Source: Elymus sibiricus (lineage: Eukaryota; Streptophyta; Magnoliopsida; Poales; Poaceae). From it: a stretch of 64,000 bases of DNA. Below are positions 1 to 12,973 of the stretch, piece after piece. The notes beneath the pieces are model-generated. The model worked only from the letters and a program-made list of their open reading frames with translations, searched no databases and was not told the origin of the DNA. The stretch is taken from contig CM077666.1 of NCBI GenBank assembly GCA_039707655.1, positions 398,307,886-398,371,885 on the forward strand, given 5' to 3'. Position 1 is the stretch's first letter; each line of letters starts with the position of its first letter. The translations under genes were made by a program, and so were the position numbers.

Positions 1-936
1 AGGTAAGAACGGTTCTTGCTAGTTGCCCATAGCAGCCACGTAAAATTTGCAACAACAAAGTAGAGGACGTCTAACTTGTTTTTGTAGGGCATGTTGTGAT
101 GTGGTATGGCCAAAACGTGATGTGATATATGTTGATGTATGAGATGATCATGTTTTGTAATAGGTTCACGACTTGCATGTCGATGAGTACGGCAACCGGC
201 AGGAGCCATAGGGTTGTCTTTAATTTATTAATCGCCATGTAATTGCTTTACTTTATCGCTATGCGTTAGCAATAGTTGTAGAAGCAATAGTTGGGGAGAT
301 GACCACGTGATGACGCGATGATGGAGATCATGGTGTCATGCCGGTGACGATGGAGATCATGCCGGTGCTTTGGAGATGGAGATCAAAAGCACAAGATGAT
401 GATGGCCATATCATGTCACATATTGATTGCATGTGATGTTTATCCTTTTATGCATCTTATTTTGCTTAGGACGACGGTAGCATTATAAGATGATCCCTTC
501 ACTTAATTTCAAGAAATTGTGTTCTCCCTAAGTATACACCATTGCGAAAGTTCGTCGTTTCGAAGCACCTCGTGATGATCGGGTGTGATAGACTCTACGT
601 TCGCATACAACGGGTGTAAGCCAGTTTTACACATGCAAAATACTTGGGTTAAACTTGACGAGCCTAGCATGTATAGACATGGCCTCGGAACACAGGAGAC
701 CGAAAGGTCGAACATGAGTCATATAGTAGATATGATCAACATGGAGATGTTCATCATTGATGACTACTCCATCTCACGTGATGATCGGACATGGGTTAGT
801 TGATTTGGATCATGTGTCACTTAGACAACTTGAGGGATGTTGATTTAAGTGGGAGTTCATTAGTAATTTGATTAACTAAACTAAATTATCATGAACTTAG
901 TCTTAATTGTATTTGCAAAATTTGTGTTGTAGATCA

Positions 937-3900
937 ATGGCCCGCGCTGTAGTTCCCCTGAATTTTAATGCATTCCTAGAGAAAGACTAAGTTGAAAGAT
1001 ATTGTAAGCAATTATGCGGTCTAGGTCCATAGTCTGAGGATTGTCCTCACTGCTGCATAGAAGGCTTATGTCCTTGATGCACCGCTCGGTGTGCCAACCC
1101 CTCTAGCGTCGTCTGTGGATGTTGTGAACGTCTGGCAGGCACGTTCTGATGACTACTTGATAGTTCAATGCGCCATGCTTTACGGCTTAGAAATCAGGGC
1201 CCCAAAGACGTTTTGAACGCCACGGAGCATATGAGATGTTCCAAGAGCTGAAATTGGTATTTCAGGCTCATGCCTGTGTTGAGAGGTATAAGACCTCTGA
1301 CAGGTTCTTTGCCTGCAAGATGGAGGAGAACAACTCAGTGAGTGAGCATGTGCTCAGAGTGCATGGGTGCTACAATCGCTTGAATTAAGTGGGAGTTAAT
1401 CTTCCAGATAAGACAGGGATTGACAGAGTTTTTCCAGTCACTGCCACCAAGCTACAAGGGCTTTGTGATGAACTATAATATGCAAGGGATGGAGTAAACA
1501 ATACCCGAGATATTCGCGGTGCTTAAGGTCGTGAAGGTAGAAATCAAGAAGGAGCATCAAGTGTTGATGGTTAATCAAGACCACTAGTTTCAAGAAGGGC
1601 AAGGGAAAGAAGGGAAACTTCAAGAATGGCAAGACAGTTGCCGCTCCAATGGAGAAACCCAATGCTTGACCCAAACCTGAGACTGAGTGCTACTTTTATA
1701 AGGGGAACGGTCACTCGAAGCGGAACTGCCCCAAATACTTGGCAGATAAGAAGGATGACAACGTCAACATAGGTATATTTGATATACATGTTATTGATGT
1801 GTACCTCACTAGTGCTCGTAGTAGCGTCTGGGTATTTTGATACCGATTCAGTTGCTAATATTAGTAACTCGAAGCAGGAGCTGCGGAGTTATGGAAACTA
1901 GTTGAGGACGAGGTGACGATGCGCGTCGGAAATGGTTCCAAGGTTGATGTGATCGCCGTCAGCACGCTACCTCTACATCTACCTTCGGGATTAGTTTTAA
2001 ACCTAAATAATTGTTATTTGGTGCCTGCGTTGAGCATGAACATTATATCTGGATCTTGTTTATTGCGAGACGGTTATTCATTTAAGTCAGAGAATAATGG
2101 TTGTTCTATTTATATGAGTAATATCTTTTATGGTCATGTACCCCTCGTGAATGGTTTATTCTTGTTGAATCTCGATCGTAGTGATACAAATATTCATAAT
2201 ATTGATGCCAAAAGATGCAAAGTTAATAATGATGGTACCACATATTTGTGGCACTGCCGCTTAGGTCATATTGGTGTAAAACGCATGAAGAAACTCCATG
2301 CCGATGGACTTTTGGAATCTCTTGATTATGAATCATTTGAGACATGTGAACCATGCCTCATGGGCAAGATGACTAAAACTCCGTTCTCTGGAACAATGGA
2401 GCGAGCTAGTGACTTATTGGAAATAATACATACTGATGTATGCTGTCCGATGAGTGTTGAAGCACGCGGTGGATATCGTTATTTTCTTACCTTCACAGAT
2501 GATTTGAGTAGATATGGGTATATTTACTTAATGAAACACAAGTCTGAAACATTTGAAAAGTTCAAGGAATTTCAGAGTGAAGTGGAAAATCATCGTAACA
2601 AGAAAATAAAGTTTCTACGATCTGATCGTGGAGGTGAATATTTGAGTTACGAGTTTGGTATGCATTTAAGACAATGTGGAATTGTTTCACAGCTCACGCC
2701 ACCTGGAACACCACAGCATAATGGTGTGTCCGAACATCGTAATCATACTCTATTGGATATGGTGCGTTCTATGATGTCTCTTACCGATTTGCCACTATCG
2801 TTTTGGGGTTATGCATTACAGACAGCCGCATTCACTTTAAATAGGGCACCGTCAAAATCCGTTGAGACGACACCGTATGAGTTATGGTTTGGCAAGAAAC
2901 CTAAAATGTCGTTTCTTAAAAGTTTGGGGATGCGACGCTTATGTCAAGAGGCTTCAGCCTGATAAGATCGAACCCAAAGCGGAGAAGTGCGTCTTCATAG
3001 GATAACCTAAAGAGACCATTGGGTATACCTTCTACCATAGATCCGAGGGCAAGATCTTTGTTGCCAAGAATGGGTCCTTTCTAGAGAAGGAGTTTTTCTC
3101 GAAAGAAGTGAGTGGGAGGAAAGTAGAACTTGATGAGGTAATCGTACCTTCTCTTGAATTGGAAGGTGGCGCATCACAGAAAGGAGTTCCCGTGATGGCT
3201 ACACCAACCGGAGAAGAAGCTAATGATGATGATCATGAAACTTTGGATCAAGTTACTACTGAACTTCGTAGGTCGACCAGGGTACGTTCCGCACCAGAAT
3301 GGTACGGTAATCCTATCTTGGAAGTCATGTTGTTAGACAACGGCAAACCTACGAACTATGAAGAAGCTATGATGAGCCCAGATTTTGATAAATGGCTTCA
3401 GGCCATGAAATCCGAGATAGGATCCATGTATGAGAACAAAGTATGGATTTGGTGGACTTGCCCGATGATCGGCAAGCCATTGAGAATAAATGGATCTTTA
3501 AGAAGAAGACAGACGCTGATGGTAATATCACCGTCTATAAAGCTCGACTTGTCGCAAAGGGTTTCCGACAAGTTCAAGGGGTTGACTACGATGAGACACT
3601 CTCACCCGTAGCGATGCTTAAGTCTGTTAGAATTATGTTAGCGATTGCCGCATTTTATGAAATCTGGCTAAAGGACGTCAAAACAGCATTCCTTAACAGG
3701 TTTCTTAAGGAAGAGTTGTATATGATGCAACAGGAAGGTTTTGTCGATCCTAAGGATGCTAAAAAGTATGCAAGCTCCAGCGATCCATCTATGGACTGGT
3801 GCAAGCATCTCGGAGTTGGAATATACACTTTGATGAGTTGATCAAAGAGTTATAGGTTTATACAAGTTTGTGGAGAAGCTTGTATTTACAAGAAAGTGAG

Positions 3901-4640
3901 TGGGAGCTCTGTAACATTTCTGATAGTATATGTGGATGACATATTGTTGATTGGAAATGATGTAGAATTTCTGGAAAGCATAAAAGGATATTTGAATAAG
4001 AGTTTTTCAATGAAAGACCTCGGTGAAGCTGCTTATATATTGGGCATCAAAATCTATAGAGATAGATCAAGACGCCTAATAGGACTTTCACAAAGCACAT
4101 ACCTTGACAAAGTTTTGAAGAAGTTCAAAATGGATCAGTCAAAGAAAGGGTTCTTGCCTGTATTGTAAGGTGTGAAGTTGAGTAAGACTCAAAGCCCGAC
4201 CACGGCAAAAGAAAGAGAAAGGATGAAAGTCATTCCCTATGCTTTAGCCATAGGCTCTATAATGTATGACATGTTGTGTACCATACCTGATGGGTGCCTT
4301 GCCATGAGTCTAGCATGGGGGTACAAGAGTGATCCAGGAGTGGATCACTGGACAGCGGTCAAGAATATCCTGAAGTACCTGAAAAGGACTAAGGAAATGT
4401 TTCTCAGTTATGGAGGTGAGAAAGAGTTCGTCGTAAAGGGTTACGTCGATGCAAGCTTTGACACCGATCCGGATGACTCTGAGTCGCAAACTGGATACGT
4501 ATAGTGGAGCAGTCATTTGGAATAGCTCCAAGTGGAGCGTGGTAGCAGTATCTACATAATGACATAGAGATTTGCAAAGTACATACGGATCTGAATGTGG
4601 CAGACCCGTTGACTAAAACCTCTCGCACAAGCAAAACATG
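937..4640 (+). pseudogene. Broken Copia gag-pol polyprotein
   Basis: Reading starts at ATG 937 and matches the intact-length copy at 30833. A 1-bp insertion after codon 16 shifts the frame at once, and gag survives only as fragments. The longest open piece, 1913-2962 (about 349 codons), holds the GAG-pre-integrase zinc motif (LWHCRLGHIG ... CEPCLMGKM) and the integrase core with its three acidic positions visible (HTDVCCPM, SDRGGEYLS, NGVSEHRN). Reverse transcriptase is split over 3108-3611, 3443-3841 and 3896-4168; the YVDDILLIGN motif remains in the last piece. RNase H starts at 4172-4504 and then loses about 220 bp. Each frame change is visible by comparison with the second copy. No function expected. 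Confidence 0.9.
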
Positions 4641-4718
4641 ATCAAACCCTAGAACTCATTGGGTGTTAATCACATAGCGATGTGAACTAGATTATTGACT
4701 CTAGTGCAAGTGGGAGAC

Positions 4719-6464
4719 TGTTGGAAATATGCCCTAGAGGCAATAATAAATTGGTTATTATCATATTTCCTTGTTCATGATAAAGGTTTATTATTCATGC
4801 TAGAATTGTATTGACCGGACACTTAAATACATGTGTGGATACATAAACAAATACCGTGTCCCTAGTGAGCTTCTACTAGACTAACTCGTTGATCAAAGAT
4901 GGTTAAGGTTTCCTAACCATAGACATGAGTTGTCATTTGATAACGGGATCACATCATTAGGAGAATGATGTGATGGACAAGACCCAACCGTAAGCTTAGC
5001 ACCAGATCGTTTAGTTTATTTGCTACATCTTTCTTCATGTCAAGTATATATTCCTTAGACCATGAGATCGTGCAACTCCCTGACACCGGAGGAATACTTA
5101 GTGTGTATCCAAACGTCACTTCATAATTGGGTGATCATAAAGGTGCTCTACAAGTATCTCCAAAGGTGTTTGTTGGGTTGGCACGAATCGAGACTGGGAT
5201 TTGTCACTCCGTATGACGGAGAGATATCTCTGGGCCCTCTCGGTAATACAACATCGTAAAGAGCTTGCAAGCAATGTGGCTAATGGGTTAGTCACGGGAT
5301 CTTGTATTATGGAACGAGTAAAGAGACTTGCCAGTAACGAGATTGAACTAGGTATGGAGATACCGACGATCGAATCTCAGGGAAGTAACATATCGCCGGA
5401 CAAAGGGAATTGCATACAGGATTAACCGAATCGTTGACATCGTGGTTCAACCGATAAAAGATCTTCATGGAATATGTAGGAATCAATATGGGCATCCAGG
5501 TCCCGCTATTGGTTATTGACCAGAGAGGTGTCTCGGTCATGACTACATGATTCCCGAACCCGCAGGGTCGCACGCTTAACGTTCGTTGACGCTAGAGTAG
5601 TATTGGGATATTTGATGATTGGTAACCGAATCTTGTTCGGAGTCCCGGATGAGATCCTGGACGTCACGAGGAGTCTCGGAATGGTCGAGAGGTAAAGATT
5701 TATATATGGGAAGTCATATTTTGGGTTCCGGAAAAAGGTGCAGTTTTTTCGGTATTGTACCGGGAAGCTTCCAAAAGGTTCCGGAGGATTCCGGAGGGGT
5801 CCGGAAGTCCACAAGTGGGTCCACCACGTCCCAAGGGCTGGAATGGGCTGAGGGGAGGCACCCTGGCCTTATTGGGCTAGGCGCACCAAGTCCTCAAAAG
5901 CCCATGTGGCTAGGGAAGGGAAAAAAAGGGGAGTCCTAGTAGGAATAGGATTGGAGTTGGAGTCTAAGTCCTCCCCCCTGGCTGCGCCCTAGGGCTTGGA
6001 GGGGCTGCTCCCCACACCCCTCCACCTATATATATAGAGGAGGGGGCGCCCCAAACAACACACCAGCCCCTGGGCGCCCTTCTCTCTCCCGTTACACCAC
6101 CGCCTCGTCCCGACGACGCTTAGCGAAGCGCTGTCGGTGCTACACCACCACCATCACCACCACGCTATCGTGTTGGTTGTGATCCCATCTACTTCTCCTC
6201 TCCTGCTTGCTGGATCAAGGAGGAGGAAACGTCATCGAGCCGCACGTGTGCTAAAGTCGGAGGTGCCGTCCGTTCGGCACTAGATCGGTTGGATCGTGAT
6301 CGGATCGCGAAGAGTACGACTACATCAACCGCGTTATATACGCTTCTGCTTTTGGTCTACAAGGGTACGTAGACACACTCTTCCCTCTCAATGCTATGCT
6401 TCTCCTAGCTAGATCTTGGGTGTTCGTAGGAAATTTTTTGATTTTCATGCTTCGTTACCCATCA
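4719..6464 (+). repeat. 3' LTR of the first Copia element
   Basis: It starts TGTTGGAAATATGCCC directly after the purine tract and ends CGTTACCCATCA, aligning with CGTTCCCCAACA of the intact family member; length 1746 bp against 1843 bp for the young copy. A TATA-like run lies at 6027-6037. The terminal CA is conserved. Only one LTR is in the window, so its age cannot be estimated. Confidence 0.88.
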
Positions 6465-7843
6465 CATAAGAAAGTCAGAAACTTCTAGAATTCTTACAAA
6501 ATACAAAAAGAAAGGAATTATAGCATTTTGTATTGGAATAGTTGCTATGTTTTCTTTTAGGTACACATGAAAATGATGCAAAAAAACAACAAAAAGTCTT
6601 TGTTTTATCTGCTGTATTAAAGACAGAAGTATAATGCTGCTCTAACTCCTTAGGATGCAACAGTTGTACATGTATTGATTGTGACAACAAAAGTAGTAAT
6701 TCTACCAGAAAAAAAGATTGTGAAAAAGGTCAATAGATGAAGAGAGTTTAATGAAAATTTACCGAAAATCTGACGGGCATGATTATCTTCTTTGAATTTG
6801 CAGGCAAGTCCCGCATTATAGACTGGATAATTAGTTCGAACACATGAGACTTGACGTAACCGTTCTTCTCCATTGAGTCTGCCAGTTCTCTGAGTGAAAC
6901 ATAGTAGCCGTCGTAATCAATGATAGTAGGGCTGCAGGACAAAAAGAATGAATGATATAAGTTGGAAATCTATTGGTAATTAGGTGGTGTAAAACAAACT
7001 ACAGAAGAGTTGTAATTTTATGATTCCTTTTAGTTGCCTATGTTTCAATGATATGTTGCCTGGGGGAAAAAATATCAAAAGTTGTTGCAATTAGTTGCCT
7101 GAAGTTTACACATTACTTGCCTAGAAATTCAGTAGGTGTTTGCCTGCAACATATTTTTGGTTGGTTGCCTTTCCGTAATAAAAAGGGAGAGTGAGTGTGA
7201 GATAAGCAGTGATAGTACTGTACCTCTTGTCTTCAACTCCAGTCTCCTCCTCACTCAATCTTGCATGTAGGATGACAGATGAGTACAACCCGTTTACTAC
7301 TGGAGTGCAGTGAGAAATCATATTCTCGTTGTAGTCCACAAAAGGTGACCTCTTGCATGCTGTTGGCTTGATGATGCGCCTCTCAAATTTGTTGGCGATT
7401 TCTCCTGAGCTGATACTGGAACCAATTTCTCCATCCTTGTAGCATGTTTTCTCTGGCGTTTGGAAGTTGCTAGGTGATAAGTTGCCCATGCTATGATGTG
7501 CTATTCTGCCTTGAGACAATTTCTCTGCTTCTTCACATGCTAAGTCAATTTTTGCTAAGTTCCAATGCAAATCATCATCAGGTATTTCAATGACCACGGG
7601 TGTTTTCCCCTTTGCTTCCGGACACATGTCAACAATGCTTCTGCTTGCCCCGTTGATTTGCTGTGACAGTTGCACTTCCAACACACCTTCATCGGCGCTT
7701 GTTCCCAACATATCAACAGACCCCAAATCATAACCGTTTGGGGGGCAACAGTCGTCGAATATCCCTGCAGGCCTTTGCACTTCTTCAACCATGCTTGTTC
7801 CGAAAATTTCATCAATACCTATATCGAAAGCAGGTGCAGGGCC

Positions 7844-7983
7844 TATGCCTATGATGCTGCACAACTATCCTCTGAGCTTGTGTTTGATGAGGTGCATCGA
7901 AAACTGGTGCTGCAGGTGGCATTTCTGTTTGTTGGCATCCATATTTGCTTACCCCTATGCCTATGATGCTGCACAACTATCCT
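7844..7983. repeat. 27-bp direct repeat, two copies
   Basis: The stretch around CCTATGCCTATGATGCTGCA occurs at 7844-7872 and again at about 7953-7981, 109 bp apart, inside exon E of the minus-strand pseudogene. The reading frame changes between the two copies, so a local duplication is the likely cause of the frameshift. Confidence 0.8.
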
Positions 7984-9245
7984 TGATCCAACTTACTGCT
8001 TGGAGCAATGCACTTTGCACAAATATCATTGATTTTTGCCATGTCACTCGATTCTGCCCTAGACATTTCTGGTGGCTGGTTTTCCTTGTTTGTTGTGGCT
8101 CTTGGAATACTCTTTTCCTTGTTCTCAATGACATGTGGGATTTGTTGAGCGCGACCATTGAGATCACCGAGTGTTTGCCTCTTGTGTGTCATTGCTACAT
8201 GATGCCCAGTGCTGGGTGTCTCCTTTAAAAGTGTAAGTGGGGCAGATTGTTTTACTGTAATCTTTGGTTGAATGTGCCCACCCCTTGCCTCATTGTTGCC
8301 CTGACTTGCTAAAACTGGAAGGCTAGTTGCCTGCATCTGATTTGCAGTTTACTTCACTATGTGTGCCTGCATTTTCCGTACGTGTTCCTTTTCTCCATCA
8401 TGAGGTTTGCTTGGTGTCCCCTTGGATATATGAAGAGGACCAGCTGACTTTCCTGGCAGACTTGCCTGAACATGACAATAAGTTGCAACATTCTTGCTCT
8501 GACTTGCCCAATTTTCACTGATGGTTGCCTGCAATTGTTTTACATATGATTCCTTTGCATCAATCGACAATTTCATTGCATCCGCTCCTGAGTTTCTTGA
8601 ATGTGCCACTGGAGCCTCCCTTGACTTGCTTAGTTGGATTGACTGATCATACCCAGGGGTTGTCTCACTGTTGCTCACAGTTGCTTGAATTTCAAGGTTG
8701 GTTGCCTGATTCTCTACTGCAGTTGCCTTCTGAGTTATACCCACCTGACTGGTTCCTGGCATTTGCATGCTTTGACCTCTTGCTTCATTCACCCTCATAT
8801 ACTCAGCTCCCAACTCAACCAAAACATCGCATGTTACAACAGTTGGTCGATCTATAAATGTCACCTTCCTTTGTTTCTTCGGTGGCTTTGGTGGACGCCT
8901 TTTTGCTGCTGGTACAATGACTTTAGGCACAACTCCTGCTGACGTGCCCGTGTTATTTAAACCACAAACTTGCTGCATCAGTTCAATGCGTGTCTTGCGG
9001 GTGCAAAAATCTTCCAGTCTGAAGTCCCATGTTTTTTTAAACTCCAGACTGTCAACCAGCTCTTTAAAAATCTGTTTCATTTCCCAAGCAAGTGAGAAAC
9101 CATCTGACACATAAGCAACTTCCAGCAGAGGGATGTCACGAGTAGTGTCCTTCTTTCTGGTATCTAGCTTGACAAAATCCATCAGCAAAAATGTTTCTGG
9201 GCTTTCCTGCTCTTGAGTGTTTTTTTTCTTCTCAATCCAAAACTA

Positions 9246-9917
9246 CATAGATGCATTCTCTTCGTTTTCGGAGCCGTTGTCAACTGCCTCATCACTTCCA
9301 GGCTTGTCCCCATGATCGTCAGTGCCACTAGTATGACCTCTGTCAGTGCTTTGGTCACCAGCATCCCCATTCCCGCCACCCCCATCCTTGTCATCATCAT
9401 CCTCCTTGTCCTCCTCCTCATTTTTGTTCTCATCATCCTCCTCCTCATATTCTTCGTCCCCATCTTCATCCTCCTCATCATCTTCTCTGTCAAGCTCTTC
9501 ATCCTCTGCCTCTTCTTCCTCCCGTCCTGTTTGTCCTTCCTCTCCCTCCTGGTTCTGCACATCATCGCCGCCAGTGGTGGTCTCTCCATGCATGTTGCCA
9601 TCACCATCGTCCCCATCGCTGTCGGAGTCATCTTCACCACAGTCTGATCCTTCACTTTCATTGTCATGGCCATCGTCTGTGTCACTCTCTGACTGGTATG
9701 ATTCTTCATCAATAGGAAGCGTGCGGGGGTCACTCACACCCGCATGGCGCCTTTCCCTTGAATGTTGAGTGCTTGAACCACCAACATTGTCAGCTTCTGG
9801 CGCAATTGTTGTGCCGCCATCGTCATCAAGTTTCCCAATTCCCTGTACGAGCTTGCCCATTGAATGTGATATTTCAGAACAGATTTCATGCACCATCCCG
9901 ATTAGCTTCTTTTGTTT
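9246..9917 (-). other. Acidic low-complexity coding segment of the Ulp1-like pseudogene
   Basis: The start of exon E encodes about 220 residues rich in Glu and Asp, with runs such as EEEEAEDEELDREDDEEDED, ended by TAG at 9243-9245. The frame is open again immediately after the stop and runs to 8349, so the TAG is a single nonsense change rather than a true end. The bias makes the plus strand a CTC/CAT-rich tract that gives spurious Ser-rich frames. Confidence 0.7.
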
Positions 9918-12649
9918 CTGCGCACACACAAAAAAGAGAGAGAAAGCACACGGGGCACGTATGTTAGAACTTCTAGTTGAAATAAGAATTCAAAGAAGTA
10001 GGCACACAAAAAATAGCAAAACAAAAATGTAGAAGGCAACTCACATTTGGGTCATATGAGTTGGGAAGCCTTGCTGCTACAAACTTTGTGACATGATCCA
10101 GACTACCGAATAAGCTTTCATCAGCACATCGAGCAAACTCGGTCTTGAGCTGTAGTTTTAAGTGTGAGAAAAATGCAAATAAAATAAGTCAAAAAAGGAA
10201 AAACTGGTGGGTAAGCAACTTTCTCTATTCTAGAACTGTATGAAAAATCTTTATAGTCCACATTTGTTTGTGAGTTGCCAAACATTGAATGTGTGGTTGC
10301 CTAAAGTATATGTCTGTATTGCCTGTCATTTGTTTAACAACTTGCCTGGGTTGGGTTCCTCTATGTATGTCATGCAATCTAAAAAAATGGAAAAACTAAA
10401 TGGGAACTAAATTGACTGAAGGAGCAGTAGCTTGACAACAAAGAAACACATGTTTGGGGACATGTTTTGCCTGAGAATAACACACATGCAGTGAGTTGCT
10501 ATGTGGTTGCCTAAGTAAAGAGAGTGTGTTGCCTAACAGTTGCTTGGCAAGTTTCCTGACATTTATATTTTGCAATGACCTCATTACAACGGGGTGGGTT
10601 TCTCTCTGTAAATGCATGTAAGATTTAAAAATGAAAAACACTAAAGTGACTGAATGATGGGGTGCTTTGCAAACATAAGTGGTCAAAAGAAACAAAAAAC
10701 AAAAGAAACTTACCCGCAACTTGCCAAACTCCCCCCGGCCCTTTTTGTCCTTCTTAATAACCTTGGCAATAAGATCAGAATTCCAAACCGATACTCTTGG
10801 AACCGTGCTTCCGATGGGTTCATCCACATCCAATGAGTCCAGGTATAGCAGCTACATGAAGAAAATGAAACAAAATGAGCAGATGAACAAACGAGAGCAA
10901 GCAAATGAAAAACCTATGAAAAAGGAAGAAAAGCAAGTTAGACTTACAACTAAATGCATCACGCAACAGCAGACTACGTTTTTATCACCTGCTCCCGCAA
11001 ATGCCAATTTTAGTTGATCAACTACAAATTGGCATGCATTGGTCTCTGTTATCGCATCCACATGCATCACAGTAGGATAGCACCGTGGTGATATGTTCAA
11101 ACTTGTGGTAGGAGCAAGGAAACACGAGAAGGCGACCGCCAACCAAGCACGCAGGAAATTGTCGTCTGCTGCCCCAGCCATATCCTTAATCATTTTGCAC
11201 CAAGATGTTTGTGTTGGTGAGCCTTTGGTATTAATGTTGAAGATTGTGTTCATTTGAGATGTGTAATCCGCTCTCTTCTCGTAGCACACCTTCCTCCCCC
11301 TGTTTGGCAGACCCCATATCCTATGAACACTTGCTGCATCTACTGGAATCTTGCCCCTCTCTGGAATGACCAGTTGTGAAATTTCAGGGTCGTAATGCTT
11401 CATAACCCACTAACTCAAGTCTCCTGGCATGCTACATGTTGCAATGTCCAACAGACCTCCAAACTCTATTCCAATTACCACATCCTTCTGACGCTGCACT
11501 AGATCTTGGTTTACTTTGAACAACCTTGCTGGTGATGCCCTGTTCCTGCGACCCTACAAGCAAGAAATTGTGGGTAAGTTAAACTCTGTGTGGCAGGAAA
11601 CAAACAACCAGGGGACCAGGAAAAAAAGAGAAATTAGCAACTATTAAAATTGTTTGTGTGTTGATGCGATATTTGTCCTATACAGTAGGCTATCATTTGT
11701 CTTATAACTTCAGCATTTACACATTTCTCTTATAACTTTAGCATTTATACAGATGTCTGCGTGTTGCCTGCATCTATACAGATAACATGCTCAAATTTGC
11801 TACTGACCTTGCTTACGCATGATGCTTTCAAAAGCCAAAACATATAATTACTAAATCAACACATTCGTCACGCAACTTAAAAAAACTCATAATCATACAG
11901 CCTTGAAAAAAAAATGGAACTGGAAACTACGATTCATGATGCATAATTACCTCGTTTCCGCCTGTCTTCCGGCGTTTTGGCTTCGATTAGTCCTCCTGCG
12001 TGACCTCCTTGCCTTCTAAATCAACATCTTGTTCGCTTGCATTGCTATCTATGTCTGACGGGCGCTTCCCGCGACAAATTATTTCTTTAGTGCGCCTACG
12101 CTTGTAGCCAATTATCGTCGGGTTTTGTTGGCGTGATGAGTGTGCCTGCATTGGAAAAAAAATGTGTTCATCTGTTTAGTAAAAAAAATAGTCACAAATC
12201 TCGAACATGGCAACATCACCGCCACCGTGCCACACCCAAGCTCTTACCTCTGTTTCTTGTACAACCTGTTGGTTTGCTTGTAAATCTTGACCATCACTTT
12301 TTTGCTTGCCTCAGTCATTGTCGACGCTGCAAACACAAAGTACAATATTTTCAGGTTGCCTCACTTCTCTACTTGTAGCACTATAGTTTGCCTGACAAAT
12401 GACTAAGACATGAAATTTCCTAGAGCTTGCTGATGAACCATTATAGCTCAATTCCCAAATATAAAAATAACTTAAACAATAAAAAAGCAAAGGGAGCAAC
12501 ACACAAACACACATACACCCCCCTGGTCTGGCAACTGTGGATCATAAGTCCACGCAACTCGTATACTGATTTCTGGCAAATTTCTACAACGAAAAATAAC
12601 CTCAAACAACTAGAATTAAAAATGAATCCCTGGAAAATTTCTACATCAT

Positions 12650-12970
12650 ATTGGCAACTGGAGACGAAGGAGATGACCGCGAGGAGGCTCCTGGTCATCC
12701 TAGCTTAGCGCGGGGACGACGATGGCCGCGAGGACGACAAGGCCATGGCAACGGCTATGGCTGCGCGCGATGCAGAGAAGAGGGCGAGCGAGGGAGAGGG
12801 GGAAGAAGGCTAGGGTTCGGCCGAGGGGAGAGAGAGGACGACCTTATCCACCCAGCAGGGCCAGCGAATGGCCGACGCGTGGCCGGGGAGCGGCCATGGC
12901 CACGGGATGGCTGCCACGCCTCTGTTCTGCATAGAGGAAGGGGATGACCCCCATTGGGCTGGGCCCTTGG
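12650..12970. other. GC-rich block, no supported gene
   Basis: A 300-bp GC-rich island in otherwise AT-rich DNA. Short frames exist on both strands with Arg/Gly-rich translations and no recognisable domain. It lies upstream of the minus-strand pseudogene and could be its promoter and 5' leader, but nothing in the sequence proves this. Confidence 0.4.
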
Positions 12971-12973
12971 CAC

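Larger units (their letters stand above)
1..6464 (+). mobile_element. Angela-like Ty1/Copia LTR retrotransposon, 3' part (degenerate; 5' end outside the window)
   Basis: The first bases match the untranslated leader of the complete element at 27710-36709 (compare position 1 with about 29867), so the 5' LTR lies beyond the left edge. What remains is leader, a broken gag-pol (937-4640), a purine tract (GCAAGTGGGAGAC, ending at 4718) and the 3' LTR (4719-6464). The 5 bp after the LTR are CATAA; the matching target duplication cannot be checked. Insertion was into the 3' part of the minus-strand Ulp1-like pseudogene. Frameshifts, stops and a roughly 220-bp internal deletion near 4555, relative to the intact copy, show that it is old and inactive. 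Confidence 0.9.
6470..12318 (-). pseudogene. Grass Ulp1-associated (plant-mobile-domain-like) gene, multi-exon, inactivated
   Basis: On the minus strand, phase-compatible GT-AG exons can be laid out: A 12145-11951, B 11553-10948, C 10851-10714, D 10149-10045, E 9917-7224, F 6931-6763; a possible ATG exon is 12318-12248, but it does not join A in frame. Exon A has a basic, nuclear-localisation-like stretch. Exon B carries the block IEFGGLLDIATCSMPGDLS followed by VHRIWGLPNRGRKV, familiar from grass proteins that end in a Ulp1/C48 protease domain. E is long and very acidic around 9300-9650. F (DYDGYYVSLRELADSMEKNG) resembles sequence just before the Ulp1 core. In-frame stops occur in A (after TQED), B (before WVMKHY) and E (9243, 8349, 7977), plus a frameshift near 7870-7977. 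The catalytic His/Asp/Cys region is absent; the Copia element starts at 6464. Such genes are often carried by transposons; here it is a pseudogene. Confidence 0.6.

Noticed and set aside
5506..5939. Short frames in the 3' LTR of the first Copia element
   Set aside because: They lie wholly in LTR sequence, on both strands, and are not kept in the young copies.
9213..9768. Plus-strand frames rich in Ser/Pro or in Leu/Ile/Val (looking like a membrane protein)
   Set aside because: They are shadows of the Glu/Asp-rich coding segment on the minus strand; GAG/GAT codons reversed give CTC/ATC.
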